64,000 bases of DNA from Nocardioides lacusdianchii (GCF_020102855.1 NZ_JADHZD010000005.1:62001-126000), one strand, 5' to 3'. Shown: positions 47,998 through 57,063, counted from the stretch's first letter. The notes: generated by a model not told the origin, from the letters alone. Made by a program: numbers and translations.

Positions 47998-50900
47998 TCC
48001 AGCTCTTCGGCGCCATCGTGCGCGGCCTGCGGTCCCGCGCCCTGCTCTCGGCGGGCTCGGTGCTGCTGACGGCGCTCGCGATCGGCTCGGCGGTGCTCGG
48101 CCCGGTGTTCTCCGAGGCCGTCACCAACTCCTACGTCGTCACCCGCCTCCAGGAGTCGCCGCCCGGCCTCACCGGCCTGAGCCGCGTCTACACCCCCGAC
48201 TCCGGGGTCGCGATCGAGCAGGCCGAGCGCGATGCGGTCGCGGCCTCCGACGCCCTGACGACCGGGCCGTGGCAGGAGCCGGTCGTGCTGGCGCAGTCCG
48301 AGCGGTTCAGCGCGCTGCGCGGCGTGGTGACCTTCTGGTCGCGCGCCGACGCGTGCGAGGTCCTCGAGGTCGAGGGGCGCTGTCCGGAGCGGCAGGGCGA
48401 GGTGCTGATGCTCGCCGCCGACGTCGAGAAGACCGGCGCCGAGATCGGCCGGCCCCTCCCGCTCGCCATCTTCGAGACCCCCGGCGTCGCCGCCCTCGGC
48501 CTCCCGCGCCCGGGTCTCAGCGAGGTCGTCGTGGTCGGCACCTACGACACCCCGAGCACGGGTGCGGACTGGCTGATCCCGGGCCGGCTCACCAGCACCA
48601 ACGAGCAGGAGAGCATCCGCGGCGGCTACCAGCCCTACGCCCCTGCCCCCTTCATCACCACCGACGACACGGTCACCGCGGTCGGGGCGTGGACGATCCG
48701 CGTCGACACCCGCCTCGACGTGCCCGCCGACCTGACGCCCGCCGAGCTCGACGAGGCCGCCGACGCAGCCGGCGCCGTGCCGCCGGACACCGACGTCGAG
48801 GTCGAGGGCGGCACGCTGCGCGCCGACGACACCAACTCGCTCGCCGACGTCGTCGGGGAGGTCCGCTTCCAGCAGTCCACGGCCCGCAGCTCGATCGCCC
48901 CGGCGGTGCTGTCACTGGTCCTCGTCGCGCTCGCCCTGCTCATGCGCCTGCTCAACGCCGCGAGCGAGCTGCGCGTCCCCGAGCTCGCGCTCGCCTCCCT
49001 GCGCGGCGTCACGGCCCGCAAGCTGTGGGGCCTCGGCCTGGCCGAGCCCCTGACGCTGCTGCTGCTCGCCACCCCGCTCGGCATCGCCTTCGGGCTCGGG
49101 CTGTCGGTGGTGCTCGTGCGCAGCTGGCTGGTGCCGGGCCTGCCGCTGCCGCTCCCGGCCGCGAGCTGGGTCGCCGCCGGCCTGGTGCTGCTCGCGTCCT
49201 TCGCCGTCGCGTGCGTCGCGGTGGGCCTGGTGGTGCGCGAGTCGCTCGCCTCCCAGCTCAGCGGCGTACGCCGTCCGGTCGCTGTGCGCCGCTGGTCGGT
49301 CATCGCCCAGCTCACCCTCGTCGCCCTCGCCGTCGCGACGCTGGCCAGCAAGCTGTCGGCGAGCGGGCCGGGCGAGCCCGATGCCACCGACCTCGTCCTC
49401 CCCGTGCTGCTCGCCGTGGTCGCCGGCCTGGCCGCGACGAAGCTCATCGCCGTGCTCGCGACCTGGTGGACGAAGCGCTCGACCGGTCGCTCGTTGAGCG
49501 GCTTCGTGTCCTCGCGCGCGATCTCGCGTCGCCAGGAGGGCACGCTGGTGATCCTGCCGATCACCGCAGCGATCGCGGTGGCCGTGTTCGGCGCCGGCGT
49601 CTACGACTCCGCGGCCACCTGGCGCACCAGCGTCGCCGCCACCGCCTCGCCGGCCCAGACCACCTGGTCGACCACGCTCAGCATGTCGGAGGCCATCGAC
49701 CTCACCCGCCGCATCGACCCCGAGGGCGAGTGGATCATGGCGGCGGCGAGCGTCACCAACCCCGGCGCCAACTTCTCCGTCGTCGACAGCAGTCGGCTCG
49801 CCCGGGTCGCGACCTGGCCCCCGACCTGGAGCCCGGGCCGCGACGTCGAGCAGGTCGCCGAGCAGATCGCCCCCGACGGGCTGGTGCCGACGGTCGAGGG
49901 CCGACGGCTCAGCCTCACCGTCGACAACCGGGCCGACATGGACGACGACCTGTCGGTCGAGGTCCGGTTCGGCACCCGTGCCGGGGTGCCGCTCAAGGTC
50001 TACCTCGGTCCGTTCCCCGAGGGCGTCACCACCCGTTCGGCGCGACTCCCGCGGTGCGCCGAGGGCTGCCCGCTCGAGGGGATGACGCTCGGCGGCGGCG
50101 CCGGCACCAACACCCGGATGTCCGGCACCCTGCGCCTGATCGGCATCGAGGTCGACGGGCAGCCCGTCGAGGGCGGGATCGACGGTGCCGGCTGGCGGCC
50201 CACTCCCGACCCGGCCGTGAAGACGTCCATCACCGACCTGCAGGAGGTCGACGGCACCCTCGAGATGGCCGTCGACACCGGCGACTCCGTCGGCATGGCC
50301 CGCCTCACCTCCGGCGGGCTGACCCGCGACCGACCCGCGCTGGCCGGACCCGGCGTGCAGCAGCGCGCCCTCGACCGGCTCGACGAGGGCTACGGCCTGA
50401 TCCCGGTGGACACCCTCGGCGGCATCGGCGCCGTGGAGGGCATGCCGTTCACCGGGCCGTCGGGCCTGCTGGTCGACTACTCCTCCTTCATCACCGACCG
50501 CCCGGTCTTCGACAACCTCTTCACCACCAGCGTCCTGGCCCGCGAGGGCACGCCGGCGTCGGTGACCGAGCAGCTCTCCGAGGCCGGGCTCAGCGTCGCC
50601 ATGACCCTGGCGCAGGAGCGGCAGGTGCTCGACCAGAGCGCGTACGCCCTCGCGCTGCGCCTCTACGGCGTGGTCGCCGCGCTGGTGCTGGTGATGGCGC
50701 TGGCCGGCCTCTTCGTCAGCGCGGCCGTGCAGCTCCCGGCCCGCCGCCGCGACGCCGCGGCGCTGCGCGTGGTCGGCGTACCCCGCGGTGCGGTCATGGT
50801 CGCGGTGGTGCGCGAGCTCGCCGTCGTGCTGGGCAGCGCGGCGCTCGCCGGCATCCTGGCCGGGTCGCTGGCGCAGTGGGTGGTGCTGCGCACGATCACC

Positions 50901-51074
50901 CTCGGCTATGCCGACGACCCGACGACGCCGGCGCTCGTCGCCGCCATCTCGCCGCTGCGGCTGGTGGTGCTCGCGCTGCTCGCGGCGGCGGTCTTCGGCG
51001 CCGTCGCGCTCATCAGTGCGTCGATGACGGTGCGCGGTGCGCGCGGGGCGACGCTGCGCGAGTCGGCGCGCTGA
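47994..51074 (+). CDS. Large FtsX-like permease with Cys-containing outer domain (1026 aa)
   Basis: A 1026-residue permease from ATG 47994, ATGA-coupled to the gene before it. The first membrane helix (residues 18-38) is followed by an outer domain to about 300, then two helix blocks with VPELALASLRGVTARKLWGL, a second outer domain holding LTRRIDPEGEWIMAAASV and LPRCAEGCPLEGMTL, and a final three-helix unit with RRDAAALRVVGVPRGAVMVA. The second outer domain parallels that of the previous permease (DPEGE and CAxGC). The two probably make a heteromeric channel or mechanical transporter. Confidence 0.87.
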   Translation: MIQLFGAIVRGLRSRALLSAGSVLLTALAIGSAVLGPVFSEAVTNSYVVTRLQESPPGLTGLSRVYTPDSGVAIEQAERDAVAASDALTTGPWQEPVVLAQSERFSALRGVVTFWSRADACEVLEVEGRCPERQGEVLMLAADVEKTGAEIGRPLPLAIFETPGVAALGLPRPGLSEVVVVGTYDTPSTGADWLIPGRLTSTNEQESIRGGYQPYAPAPFITTDDTVTAVGAWTIRVDTRLDVPADLTPAELDEAADAAGAVPPDTDVEVEGGTLRADDTNSLADVVGEVRFQQSTARSSIAPAVLSLVLVALALLMRLLNAASELRVPELALASLRGVTARKLWGLGLAEPLTLLLLATPLGIAFGLGLSVVLVRSWLVPGLPLPLPAASWVAAGLVLLASFAVACVAVGLVVRESLASQLSGVRRPVAVRRWSVIAQLTLVALAVATLASKLSASGPGEPDATDLVLPVLLAVVAGLAATKLIAVLATWWTKRSTGRSLSGFVSSRAISRRQEGTLVILPITAAIAVAVFGAGVYDSAATWRTSVAATASPAQTTWSTTLSMSEAIDLTRRIDPEGEWIMAAASVTNPGANFSVVDSSRLARVATWPPTWSPGRDVEQVAEQIAPDGLVPTVEGRRLSLTVDNRADMDDDLSVEVRFGTRAGVPLKVYLGPFPEGVTTRSARLPRCAEGCPLEGMTLGGGAGTNTRMSGTLRLIGIEVDGQPVEGGIDGAGWRPTPDPAVKTSITDLQEVDGTLEMAVDTGDSVGMARLTSGGLTRDRPALAGPGVQQRALDRLDEGYGLIPVDTLGGIGAVEGMPFTGPSGLLVDYSSFITDRPVFDNLFTTSVLAREGTPASVTEQLSEAGLSVAMTLAQERQVLDQSAYALALRLYGVVAALVLVMALAGLFVSAAVQLPARRRDAAALRVVGVPRGAVMVAVVRELAVVLGSAALAGILAGSLAQWVVLRTITLGYADDPTTPALVAAISPLRLVVLALLAAAVFGAVALISASMTVRGARGATLRESAR

Positions 51075-51102
51075 CGCGAGCCCCCGACGCGATGGCTCGG
51101 TG

Positions 51103-51903
51103 TCAGGGGCAGCAGGGGTCGTAGCGGAAGCCGACGCCCCGGATCGTGCGGATCCACTCGTTGCCGGACGCGGCCTTGCGCAGCTTGCGGCGCAGGTTGG
51201 CCAGGTGCACGTCGACGACGTGCGTGCTGTCGGGGACGAACTCGGTGGCCCACACCGCGCGCATCAGGTCCTCGCGCGCCACGACGACACCGGGGTTGCG
51301 CACCAGGTGGGCCAGCAGGTCGAACTCGGTGCGGGTCAGGTCGATCTCCTCGCCGGAGACCAGGACCTCGCGTGCGCCCGGCTTGAGCGTCAGGTCGTCG
51401 CAGCCCAGCGGGTGCGTGGGCGGGTAGGCCTCGCCGGTCGACGGATCGGTGGCGGGGTCCACGACGGCGAGCGCCCAGGCCTCCGCGGCCTGGGCCGTCG
51501 CTGCAGCAGTCGCCGGCGAGACCAGGTCGGAGGTGCGGGGACGCCGGAAGAGCGCGGCGACGCGCGCCTGCAGCTCGCGCATGGAGAAGGGCTTGACCAG
51601 GTAGTCGTCGGCGCCGACCTCGAGTCCGATCAGCCGGTCGACCTCGGAGGTGCGGGCGCTGATCACGATGACGTAGCAGTCGCTCACGACGCGGATCTGA
51701 CGGCAGACCTCCACACCGTCGATGTCGGGCAGCGAGAGGTCGAGGGTGACCAGGTCCGGCTTGCGCTCGCGGATCAGGTTCAGCGCCTCGGCGCCCGTGC
51801 GCGCGACGACGACGTCGAACCCGGCCTGGTCGAGGAGGCTGGAGATGACGTCACCGATGTCGTGGTCGTCCTCGACGACCACGGCGGTCCGTTCCTTCAG
51901 CAT
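51103..51903 (-). CDS. Orphan OmpR/PhoB-type response regulator
   Basis: A 266-residue regulator from ATG 51903 with GGGGAG 8 nt upstream. The receiver has VVEDDHD, phospho-Asp in LVTLDLSLPDIDG, and Lys in DDYLVKPF; the winged helix has IDLTRTEFDLLAHLVRNPGV and HVVDVHLANLRRKL. A 50-residue Ala/Thr-rich linker follows FRRPR. It closely resembles the next gene (SDCYVIVISAR, WIRTIRGVGFRYD), a tandem duplicate. No kinase is in the window; its cognate must lie elsewhere. Confidence 0.92.
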   Translation of the reverse strand: MLKERTAVVVEDDHDIGDVISSLLDQAGFDVVVARTGAEALNLIRERKPDLVTLDLSLPDIDGVEVCRQIRVVSDCYVIVISARTSEVDRLIGLEVGADDYLVKPFSMRELQARVAALFRRPRTSDLVSPATAAATAQAAEAWALAVVDPATDPSTGEAYPPTHPLGCDDLTLKPGAREVLVSGEEIDLTRTEFDLLAHLVRNPGVVVAREDLMRAVWATEFVPDSTHVVDVHLANLRRKLRKAASGNEWIRTIRGVGFRYDPCCP

Positions 51904-51979
51904 CAGCCAAGCTCCCCAAAGTTGAGAAATCATCTACCCGGAAACGTACGGGGCAGACCCACCCGTCGAGCCGGTGAGG

Positions 51980-52036
51980 GCAGACGACTCCGAGCCGCTA
52001 CCGATCGTAGGCGGCAGCGGCTCGGAGGGTGTCTGC
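51980..52036 (-). terminator. Two-step hairpin after the 52071 regulator
   Basis: CTCCGAGCCGCT (51988-51999) pairs with AGCGGCTCGGAG (52016-52027), and outer GCAGAC (51980) pairs with GTCTGC (52031-52036). It lies 35 bases downstream of the regulator stop at 52071. Confidence 0.65.
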
Positions 52037-52070
52037 TTCGCGCAAACCCCGGTGCCCCGGGGTGCGTCCC

Positions 52071-52904
52071 TCAGAAGTCCAGGCCCCGGGCCCAGTCCTC
52101 CGAGTCGATGCGGGCCACCAGGTAGGGGCCACCGCCTGCGCGTCGGTCCTCCTGGCTGCCCTCGCGGTCCATCCGGTAGCCGATGCCACGGATGGTGTGG
52201 ATCCAGGTGGCGTCGGAGTGCCGGCGCAGCTTGCCGCGCAGGTTGGCCACGTGCACATCCACCAGGTGGTGGTCGTGGGTGAGCGCGCTGCTCCAGATGG
52301 CCAGGACCATCTCCTCGCGGGTGCAGACCCGCGACAGGTGCGTGGCGAGGTATTCCAGCACGTCGTACTCGATGCGGGTCAGGTCGACGATCGCGCCGTC
52401 CACCTGCACCTCGCGGCGCGCGGAGTTGATGACCAGGCCCGCTCCGGCCGAGATCGTGCTCGGCTCGTCGGCGGGCTGCGAGGGGCTCGGCACGTGCAGG
52501 GCCGAGGACGCCGAGGCATCGTCGGTGGTCCCGGCCGAGCGGGGACGGCGGAAGAGCGCCGCCACCCGGGCCCGCAGCTCGCGCGGTGAGAACGGCTTGA
52601 GCACGAAGTCGTCGGCGCCGACCTCCAGGCCGATCAGCTTGTCCACCTCGTCGGACCGTGCGGACACGATCACGATGTAGCAGTCGCTGCTCTCCCGGAT
52701 GCGGCGGCAGACCTCGATGCCGTCCATGTGCGGCAGCGTCAGGTCGAGTGTCACCAGGTCAGGTGGATCGCCTGCCGCGACTTCCACCGCCTGCCGGCCG
52801 TCACGCGCCGAGGTGACCCGGAAACCGGCGCCCTCGAGCGTCTCGACCAGCGCGGACGAGATGTCTGGATCGTCCTCGACGACCAATGCATGAAGATCTT
52901 GCAC
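52071..52904 (-). CDS. Orphan OmpR/PhoB-type response regulator
   Basis: A 277-residue regulator from GTG 52904. The receiver has VVEDDPD, phospho-Asp in TLDLTLPHMDG and DDFVLKPFSPRELRAR; the winged helix reads VDLTRIEYDVLEYLATHLSR and HHLVDVHVANLRGKL. It is the paralogue of 51103. The C-terminal tail after WIHTIRGIGYRMD is longer and charged (REGSQEDRRAGGG). No kinase adjacent. The 170-base leader is noticeably lower in GC than its surroundings. Confidence 0.92.
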   Translation of the reverse strand: MQDLHALVVEDDPDISSALVETLEGAGFRVTSARDGRQAVEVAAGDPPDLVTLDLTLPHMDGIEVCRRIRESSDCYIVIVSARSDEVDKLIGLEVGADDFVLKPFSPRELRARVAALFRRPRSAGTTDDASASSALHVPSPSQPADEPSTISAGAGLVINSARREVQVDGAIVDLTRIEYDVLEYLATHLSRVCTREEMVLAIWSSALTHDHHLVDVHVANLRGKLRRHSDATWIHTIRGIGYRMDREGSQEDRRAGGGPYLVARIDSEDWARGLDF

Positions 52905-53077
52905 GTTGAAACCCCCACCATGAGCTCACAGCAAGGACCCCACGTCCCTGCAATGGCGTCGCGTGAGCGACGTTGATCGATGGTACGGGCTACGAACAGT
53001 CAATGGCGCAATAGTTCATGCGCTGTGGATTCGTGTCTAGACCAGTGCATTTGACGGAATCTTTCGCCCGGGCTGAC

Positions 53078-54043
53078 TCACTGTGCGATTTCCGTGGTCG
53101 GGTCGAGATCGATCGCGCGATTGACCCAGATGCTGGTCGTCACCATGCCCACCCTTTGGTAGAGACCGAGCGCGCCGGTGCGCGAGTCGGTGCTCAGCTC
53201 GGACGTCGTGGTGCCGTGTGCGCGGGCCTGGGCGAAGGAGTCCACCAGCAGCGCCTGGGCCAGTCCTCGGCCCCGCTGGTCGCGGCGGACGGCGAGGCGG
53301 TCGACGTAGCCGGTCGTGCCGTTGTCGGACACCAGGACGAGCGAGACGCCGACCACGGTGTCCTCGGCGTCCACCGCGACGCGGAGGTTCCACGGCTCGA
53401 ACCCGGGGCGTCCGGTGGTCGCTGCCTCGAAGTCCTCGAAGGCCTCCCGCTCGCGCACCGACCACTCGAGGAAGGCGTCCTCGAGCACGTCGTGGACGGC
53501 CCGGAGCTCGTCGGGCCGTGCCGTGCGTACGACGTGGCCCGCCGGCAGCTCGCGCTCCGGGATGGTCGCGCCCTCGGGGAGCTGGAGCACCCAGCTGGTC
53601 CAGCGCACCCGGTAGCCGAGCTGCTCCAGGAGGCGGTCTCCCGGCGACCCCTGCGGCACGGGCATGCCGATGACCGGCGAGCCGACCCGGCGGCCGAGGT
53701 CCTGGAGCCAGAGGGCCAGCCAGGTGCCGATGCCGCGTCCGCGGTGCGACGGGGCGACCGCGGTGTCGGCGCGGTCGACGCCCATCAGCTCGGCGTACGC
53801 CACCAGCTCGTCGCCGTCGAGGACGCCCACCGAGCGGGAGCCGAGGTCGTGGCTGGGGCGGGCCCAGTCGCTCACGATGTCGGCCTCCTCGATCGCCACC
53901 TCGCCGATGTCGGCCAGCTCCTGCGCGGCCATGAGGCGGTGGACGGCGCCGGCGTCGGTCTTCTCCAGGGGCCGGGTGGTGAGCCCCCGCGGCAGGTCGG
54001 GCAGGGTGGTCGACGGCAGGTCGGGACGGGGTCGTTCGGGCAT
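53078..54043 (-). CDS. Double-GNAT acetyltransferase
   Basis: A 321-residue protein of two GNAT domains. The first has APSHRGRGIGTWLALWLQDL (acetyl-CoA loop RGRGIG); the second has VRRDQRGRGLAQALLVDSF and YQRVGM. This duplicated layout resembles mycothiol synthase-type and related N-acetyltransferases; the product cannot be named. ATG 54043 was chosen; an in-frame GTG at 54064 is possible. It is divergent from the DEAD-box gene. Confidence 0.82.
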   Translation of the reverse strand: MPERPRPDLPSTTLPDLPRGLTTRPLEKTDAGAVHRLMAAQELADIGEVAIEEADIVSDWARPSHDLGSRSVGVLDGDELVAYAELMGVDRADTAVAPSHRGRGIGTWLALWLQDLGRRVGSPVIGMPVPQGSPGDRLLEQLGYRVRWTSWVLQLPEGATIPERELPAGHVVRTARPDELRAVHDVLEDAFLEWSVREREAFEDFEAATTGRPGFEPWNLRVAVDAEDTVVGVSLVLVSDNGTTGYVDRLAVRRDQRGRGLAQALLVDSFAQARAHGTTTSELSTDSRTGALGLYQRVGMVTTSIWVNRAIDLDPTTEIAQ

Positions 54044-54136
54044 GGAGCAAGTGTGCTGCCTCACGTGACGGCCTGTCGCGCGCTTATCCGCGCCCTCCGG
54101 ACCCGCTGGGGAATGTCCGATTCACGCCTGAGGCCC

Positions 54137-54142
54137 TACCTT
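54137..54142 (+). promoter_or_regulatory. -10 box TACCTT for leaderless start at 54150
   Basis: TACCTT, then 7 nt, then GTG 54150; no Shine-Dalgarno site. Confidence 0.45.
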
Positions 54143-54149
54143 TGTTCGG

Positions 54150-55883
54150 GTGAGTGACGACCAGACCGACGCCCCCCAGCAGACCTTCTCCGACCTCGGC
54201 CTCGCGCCCGCGGTGCTCAAGGCGCTGGCCGACGTCGGCTACGAGACCCCGTCGCAGATCCAGGCGCAGACCATCCCGCCGCTGCTCGAGGGCCGCCACG
54301 TGGTCGGCCTCGCCCAGACCGGCACCGGCAAGACGGCCGCCTTCGCGCTGCCGATCCTGTCCCAGCTCGACATGTCGCAGAAGACCCCGCAGGCGCTCGT
54401 GCTGGCCCCGACCCGTGAGCTCGCGCTCCAGGTGTCCGAGGCCTTCGAGAAGTACGCCGCCCACATGAAGGGCGTGCGCGTCCTCCCGATCTACGGTGGC
54501 CAGGGCTACGGCGTCCAGCTGTCCGCGCTGCGTCGTGGCGTGCACGTCGTCGTCGGCACCCCGGGCCGCATCATGGACCACCTGGAGAAGGGCACCCTCG
54601 ACCTCTCCGAGCTGCGCTTCCTCGTCCTCGACGAGGCCGACGAGATGCTCAAGATGGGCTTCGCCGAGGACGTCGAGACGATCCTCGCCGACACCCCGGC
54701 CGAGAAGCACGTGGCGCTGTTCTCCGCCACCATGCCGGCGCAGATCCGCCGCATCTCCAAGAAGTACCTCGCCGACCCGGTCGAGATCACCGTCAAGAAC
54801 AAGACGTCGACGGTCTCCTCGATCACCCAGCGCTACCTGATCGTGTCCTACCCGCAGAAGGTGGACGCCCTCACGCGCATCCTCGAGGTGGAGAACTTCG
54901 AGGGCATGATCGTCTTCGTCCGCACCAAGAACGAGACCGAGACGCTCGCCGAGAAGCTGCGTGCGCGCGGCTACTCCGCGATGGCGATCAACGGTGACGT
55001 CGCCCAGGTGCAGCGCGAGCGCACGATCAACCAGCTCAAGGCCGGCAAGCTCGACATCCTCGTCGCCACCGACGTCGCCGCGCGCGGCCTCGACGTCGAG
55101 CGGATCAGCCACGTCGTCAACTACGACATCCCCACCGACACCGAGTCCTACGTCCACCGCATCGGGCGTACGGGTCGCGCCGGGCGCACCGGTGACTCGA
55201 TCGCCTTCGTCACCCCGCGCGAGCGCCACCTGCTCCGCGCGATCGAGAAGGCCACCCGCCAGCCGCTCACCCAGATGCAGCTGCCCACGGTCGACGACGT
55301 CAACGCCACGCGCCTCTCGCGCTTCGACGACCAGATCACCCAGGCGCTGACGCAGCCGGAGCGCATCGACTTCTTCCGCGACGTCGTCTCCCACTACGTC
55401 AGCGAGCACGACGTGTCCGAGGTCGACGTGGCCGCCGCTCTGGCCGCGGTGATGCACGGCGAGCAGCCCCTGCTGCTGGAGCCCGAGCCGGAGCGGGCCT
55501 CGCGCAGCTTCGACGAGCGGCCGACCCACGGCGGCAAGGCCGACCGGGCACCGCGCGACTCCCGCAGCGGTGCGCCGATGGCGGCGTACCGCATCGAGGT
55601 CGGCAAGCGGCACAAGGTCGAGCCGCGCCAGATCGTCGGTGCGCTGGCCAACGAGGGCGGCCTGTCGCGCGGCGACTTCGGCTACATCTCGATCAAGCCG
55701 GACTTCTCCGTCGTCGAGCTCCCCGCGGACCTGCCCCCGGGCACGCTCGAGCGGCTCGAGAGCACCCGGATCTCCGGCAAGCTCATCGAGATCAAGCCCG
55801 ACAACGGCCCGTTCCGCGGCCGCCCCGGCGGCGGTCACCGCGGTGGCAGCGGCGGCGGCTACAAGGGCAAGAACCCCCGCTGA
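54150..55883 (+). CDS. DEAD-box RNA helicase (DeaD/CsdA type)
   Basis: A 577-residue helicase: Q motif FSDLGLAPAVLKALADVGYE, motif I AQTGTGKT, PTRELALQV, DEAD in LVLDEADEML, SAT, then ARGLDVERISHVVNYD and HRIGRTGRAGRTGDS. A DbpA-type RNA-binding domain (YRIEVGKRHKVEPRQIVGAL) and a Gly/Arg end (RGRPGGGHRGGSGGGYKGKN) follow. It unwinds RNA, typically in ribosome assembly and cold adaptation. GTG 54150 follows a TACCTT promoter. A strong hairpin cluster ends it. Confidence 0.94.
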   Translation: MSDDQTDAPQQTFSDLGLAPAVLKALADVGYETPSQIQAQTIPPLLEGRHVVGLAQTGTGKTAAFALPILSQLDMSQKTPQALVLAPTRELALQVSEAFEKYAAHMKGVRVLPIYGGQGYGVQLSALRRGVHVVVGTPGRIMDHLEKGTLDLSELRFLVLDEADEMLKMGFAEDVETILADTPAEKHVALFSATMPAQIRRISKKYLADPVEITVKNKTSTVSSITQRYLIVSYPQKVDALTRILEVENFEGMIVFVRTKNETETLAEKLRARGYSAMAINGDVAQVQRERTINQLKAGKLDILVATDVAARGLDVERISHVVNYDIPTDTESYVHRIGRTGRAGRTGDSIAFVTPRERHLLRAIEKATRQPLTQMQLPTVDDVNATRLSRFDDQITQALTQPERIDFFRDVVSHYVSEHDVSEVDVAAALAAVMHGEQPLLLEPEPERASRSFDERPTHGGKADRAPRDSRSGAPMAAYRIEVGKRHKVEPRQIVGALANEGGLSRGDFGYISIKPDFSVVELPADLPPGTLERLESTRISGKLIEIKPDNGPFRGRPGGGHRGGSGGGYKGKNPR

Positions 55884-56009
55884 CCGGGCGGTTCCTTCCG
55901 CCGGCGGACGCCGAGCGGGCACTTCCTCGCGCTGAAATGCACTGACCGGGCGCTTCGTTCAGAACGAAGCGCCCGGTCGGCGTGTGTGACGGGCACGAAG
56001 TGCCCGGTC
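55882..56009. repeat. Cluster of GACCGGGC(A/G)-type repeats, nested inverted
   Basis: Five copies of a GACCGGGC-xTTC motif lie in about 130 bases: direct at 55882, 55912 and 55944, inverted at 55963 and 55997. Outer GGGCACTTC/GAAGTGCCC arms surround a 16-bp inner stem. Confidence 0.55.
55944..55978. terminator. 16-bp perfect hairpin between convergent genes
   Basis: Arms 55944-55959 and 55963-55978 pair perfectly around a 3-base loop between the DEAD-box stop and the YceI stop; it can end transcription in both directions. Confidence 0.75.
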
Positions 56010-56013
56010 AGGA

Positions 56014-56583
56014 TCAGGCGTTGCGGATCGCCGAGATGTCGAACTCGAGCTTGATCTTGTCGGAGACGAGGACGCCGCCGGTCTCGAGCGCGGCGTTCCA
56101 GGTGAGGCCCCAGTCCTTGCGGTTGATGGTGGTCTCGCCCTCGAAGCCGACGCGCACGTTGCCGAAGGGGTCCTGCGCGGAGCCGGTCTGCTCGAAGGGG
56201 ATCGTGAGGGACTTGGTGACGTCCTTGATGGTCAGGTCGCCGGTGATGGCCCACTCGCTGCCGTCGCGCTTGACGTCGGTGGAGACGAAGGTGATGTTGG
56301 GGTAGGTCTCGGTGTCGAAGAAGTCACCGGACACGAGGTGACCGTCGCGGTCAGGGCTCCCGGTCGACACGGTGGTGACGTCGACGGTCAGGTCGACCTT
56401 CGAGCTCGACGGGTTGGCCTCGTCGATGCGGGCGGTCCCGGTGAAGGCGCCGAACTGGCCGCGGACCTTCGTGACCATGGCGTGGCGGGCGACGAAGCCG
56501 AGGCGGCTGTGGCTCACGTCGAGGGTGTAGTCGCCGCTGATGTCGTCGATGGCGGTGGTGGGGGCGTCGAATCCGGTGCTCAT
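56014..56583 (-). CDS. YceI-family lipid-binding-fold protein
   Basis: A 189-residue YceI-like lipocalin-fold protein: GDYTLDVSHSRLGFVARHAM, KVRGQFGAFTGTARID, VDLTVDVTTVSTGSPDRDGH, FFDTETYPNITFVSTDV and WGLTWNAALETGGVLVSDK. YceI proteins bind isoprenoid chains such as polyprenyl or quinone-like lipids. No signal peptide here, so it is cytoplasmic. GGAG precedes ATG 56583. The upstream candidate operator is shared with the monooxygenase at 33068. Confidence 0.9.
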   Translation of the reverse strand: MSTGFDAPTTAIDDISGDYTLDVSHSRLGFVARHAMVTKVRGQFGAFTGTARIDEANPSSSKVDLTVDVTTVSTGSPDRDGHLVSGDFFDTETYPNITFVSTDVKRDGSEWAITGDLTIKDVTKSLTIPFEQTGSAQDPFGNVRVGFEGETTINRKDWGLTWNAALETGGVLVSDKIKLEFDISAIRNA

Positions 56584-56621
56584 GTCAGAGGTCTCCTGGA
56601 GTGGTGGGGCGAAGTCGTTGG

Positions 56622-56634
56622 TAGAACTTTCAAC
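56622..56634 (-). promoter_or_regulatory. Candidate operator TAGAACTTTCAAC upstream of yceI
   Basis: 11 of 13 identical to 33039-33051 upstream of the luciferase-like monooxygenase. Located 39-51 bases before the yceI start. Confidence 0.4.
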
Positions 56635-56751
56635 CACCATAACGGACCGCCCGCGAGCTGCATTCCCGATCGGCCGGGAAATTTCGTCCGCGCCCGGAAA
56701 TGCGTCGAGCCACGCCCCCGTGCGGGGGCGTGGCTCGTGCGTGGAGCGGGG

Positions 56752-56877
56752 TCAGGCAGCGGCGGCGTGAGCCGTCGGAGCAACCGACCAGCGGGCCTCC
56801 AGGTGGGTGCGCCCCGACGCATCGGTGACGCTCACCCACGTGCAGACCGGTGCTCCGGTCATCGAGTGCTTGCTCAT
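56752..56877 (-). CDS. Small conserved-type protein (41 aa)
   Basis: ATG 56877 has GGAGG 6 nt upstream. The 41 residues include VCTWVSVTDASGRTHLEARW, a compact beta-type stretch seen in short actinobacterial proteins, then an Ala-rich end (PTAHAAAA). Too short for a domain call. Upstream lie two GTGAAC direct repeats, 12 bases start to start. Function unknown. Confidence 0.55.
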   Translation of the reverse strand: MSKHSMTGAPVCTWVSVTDASGRTHLEARWSVAPTAHAAAA

Positions 56878-57063
56878 GTGACACCTCCCGTTCACTTTCT
56901 GTTCACCTAAGATAGCACGTCCCCACTCACGCACCCCCTTTTCGCTCGACATCGCTCCGGAGCCCCCACTCGAGGGGTCGCATCGCGGCGTGGCGCCTCA
57001 TTCGTCCCCACTTGGGACGAGAGGGACGGGGTCGGCGGTCGACGGGCGAGCCTGAAGATGCAT

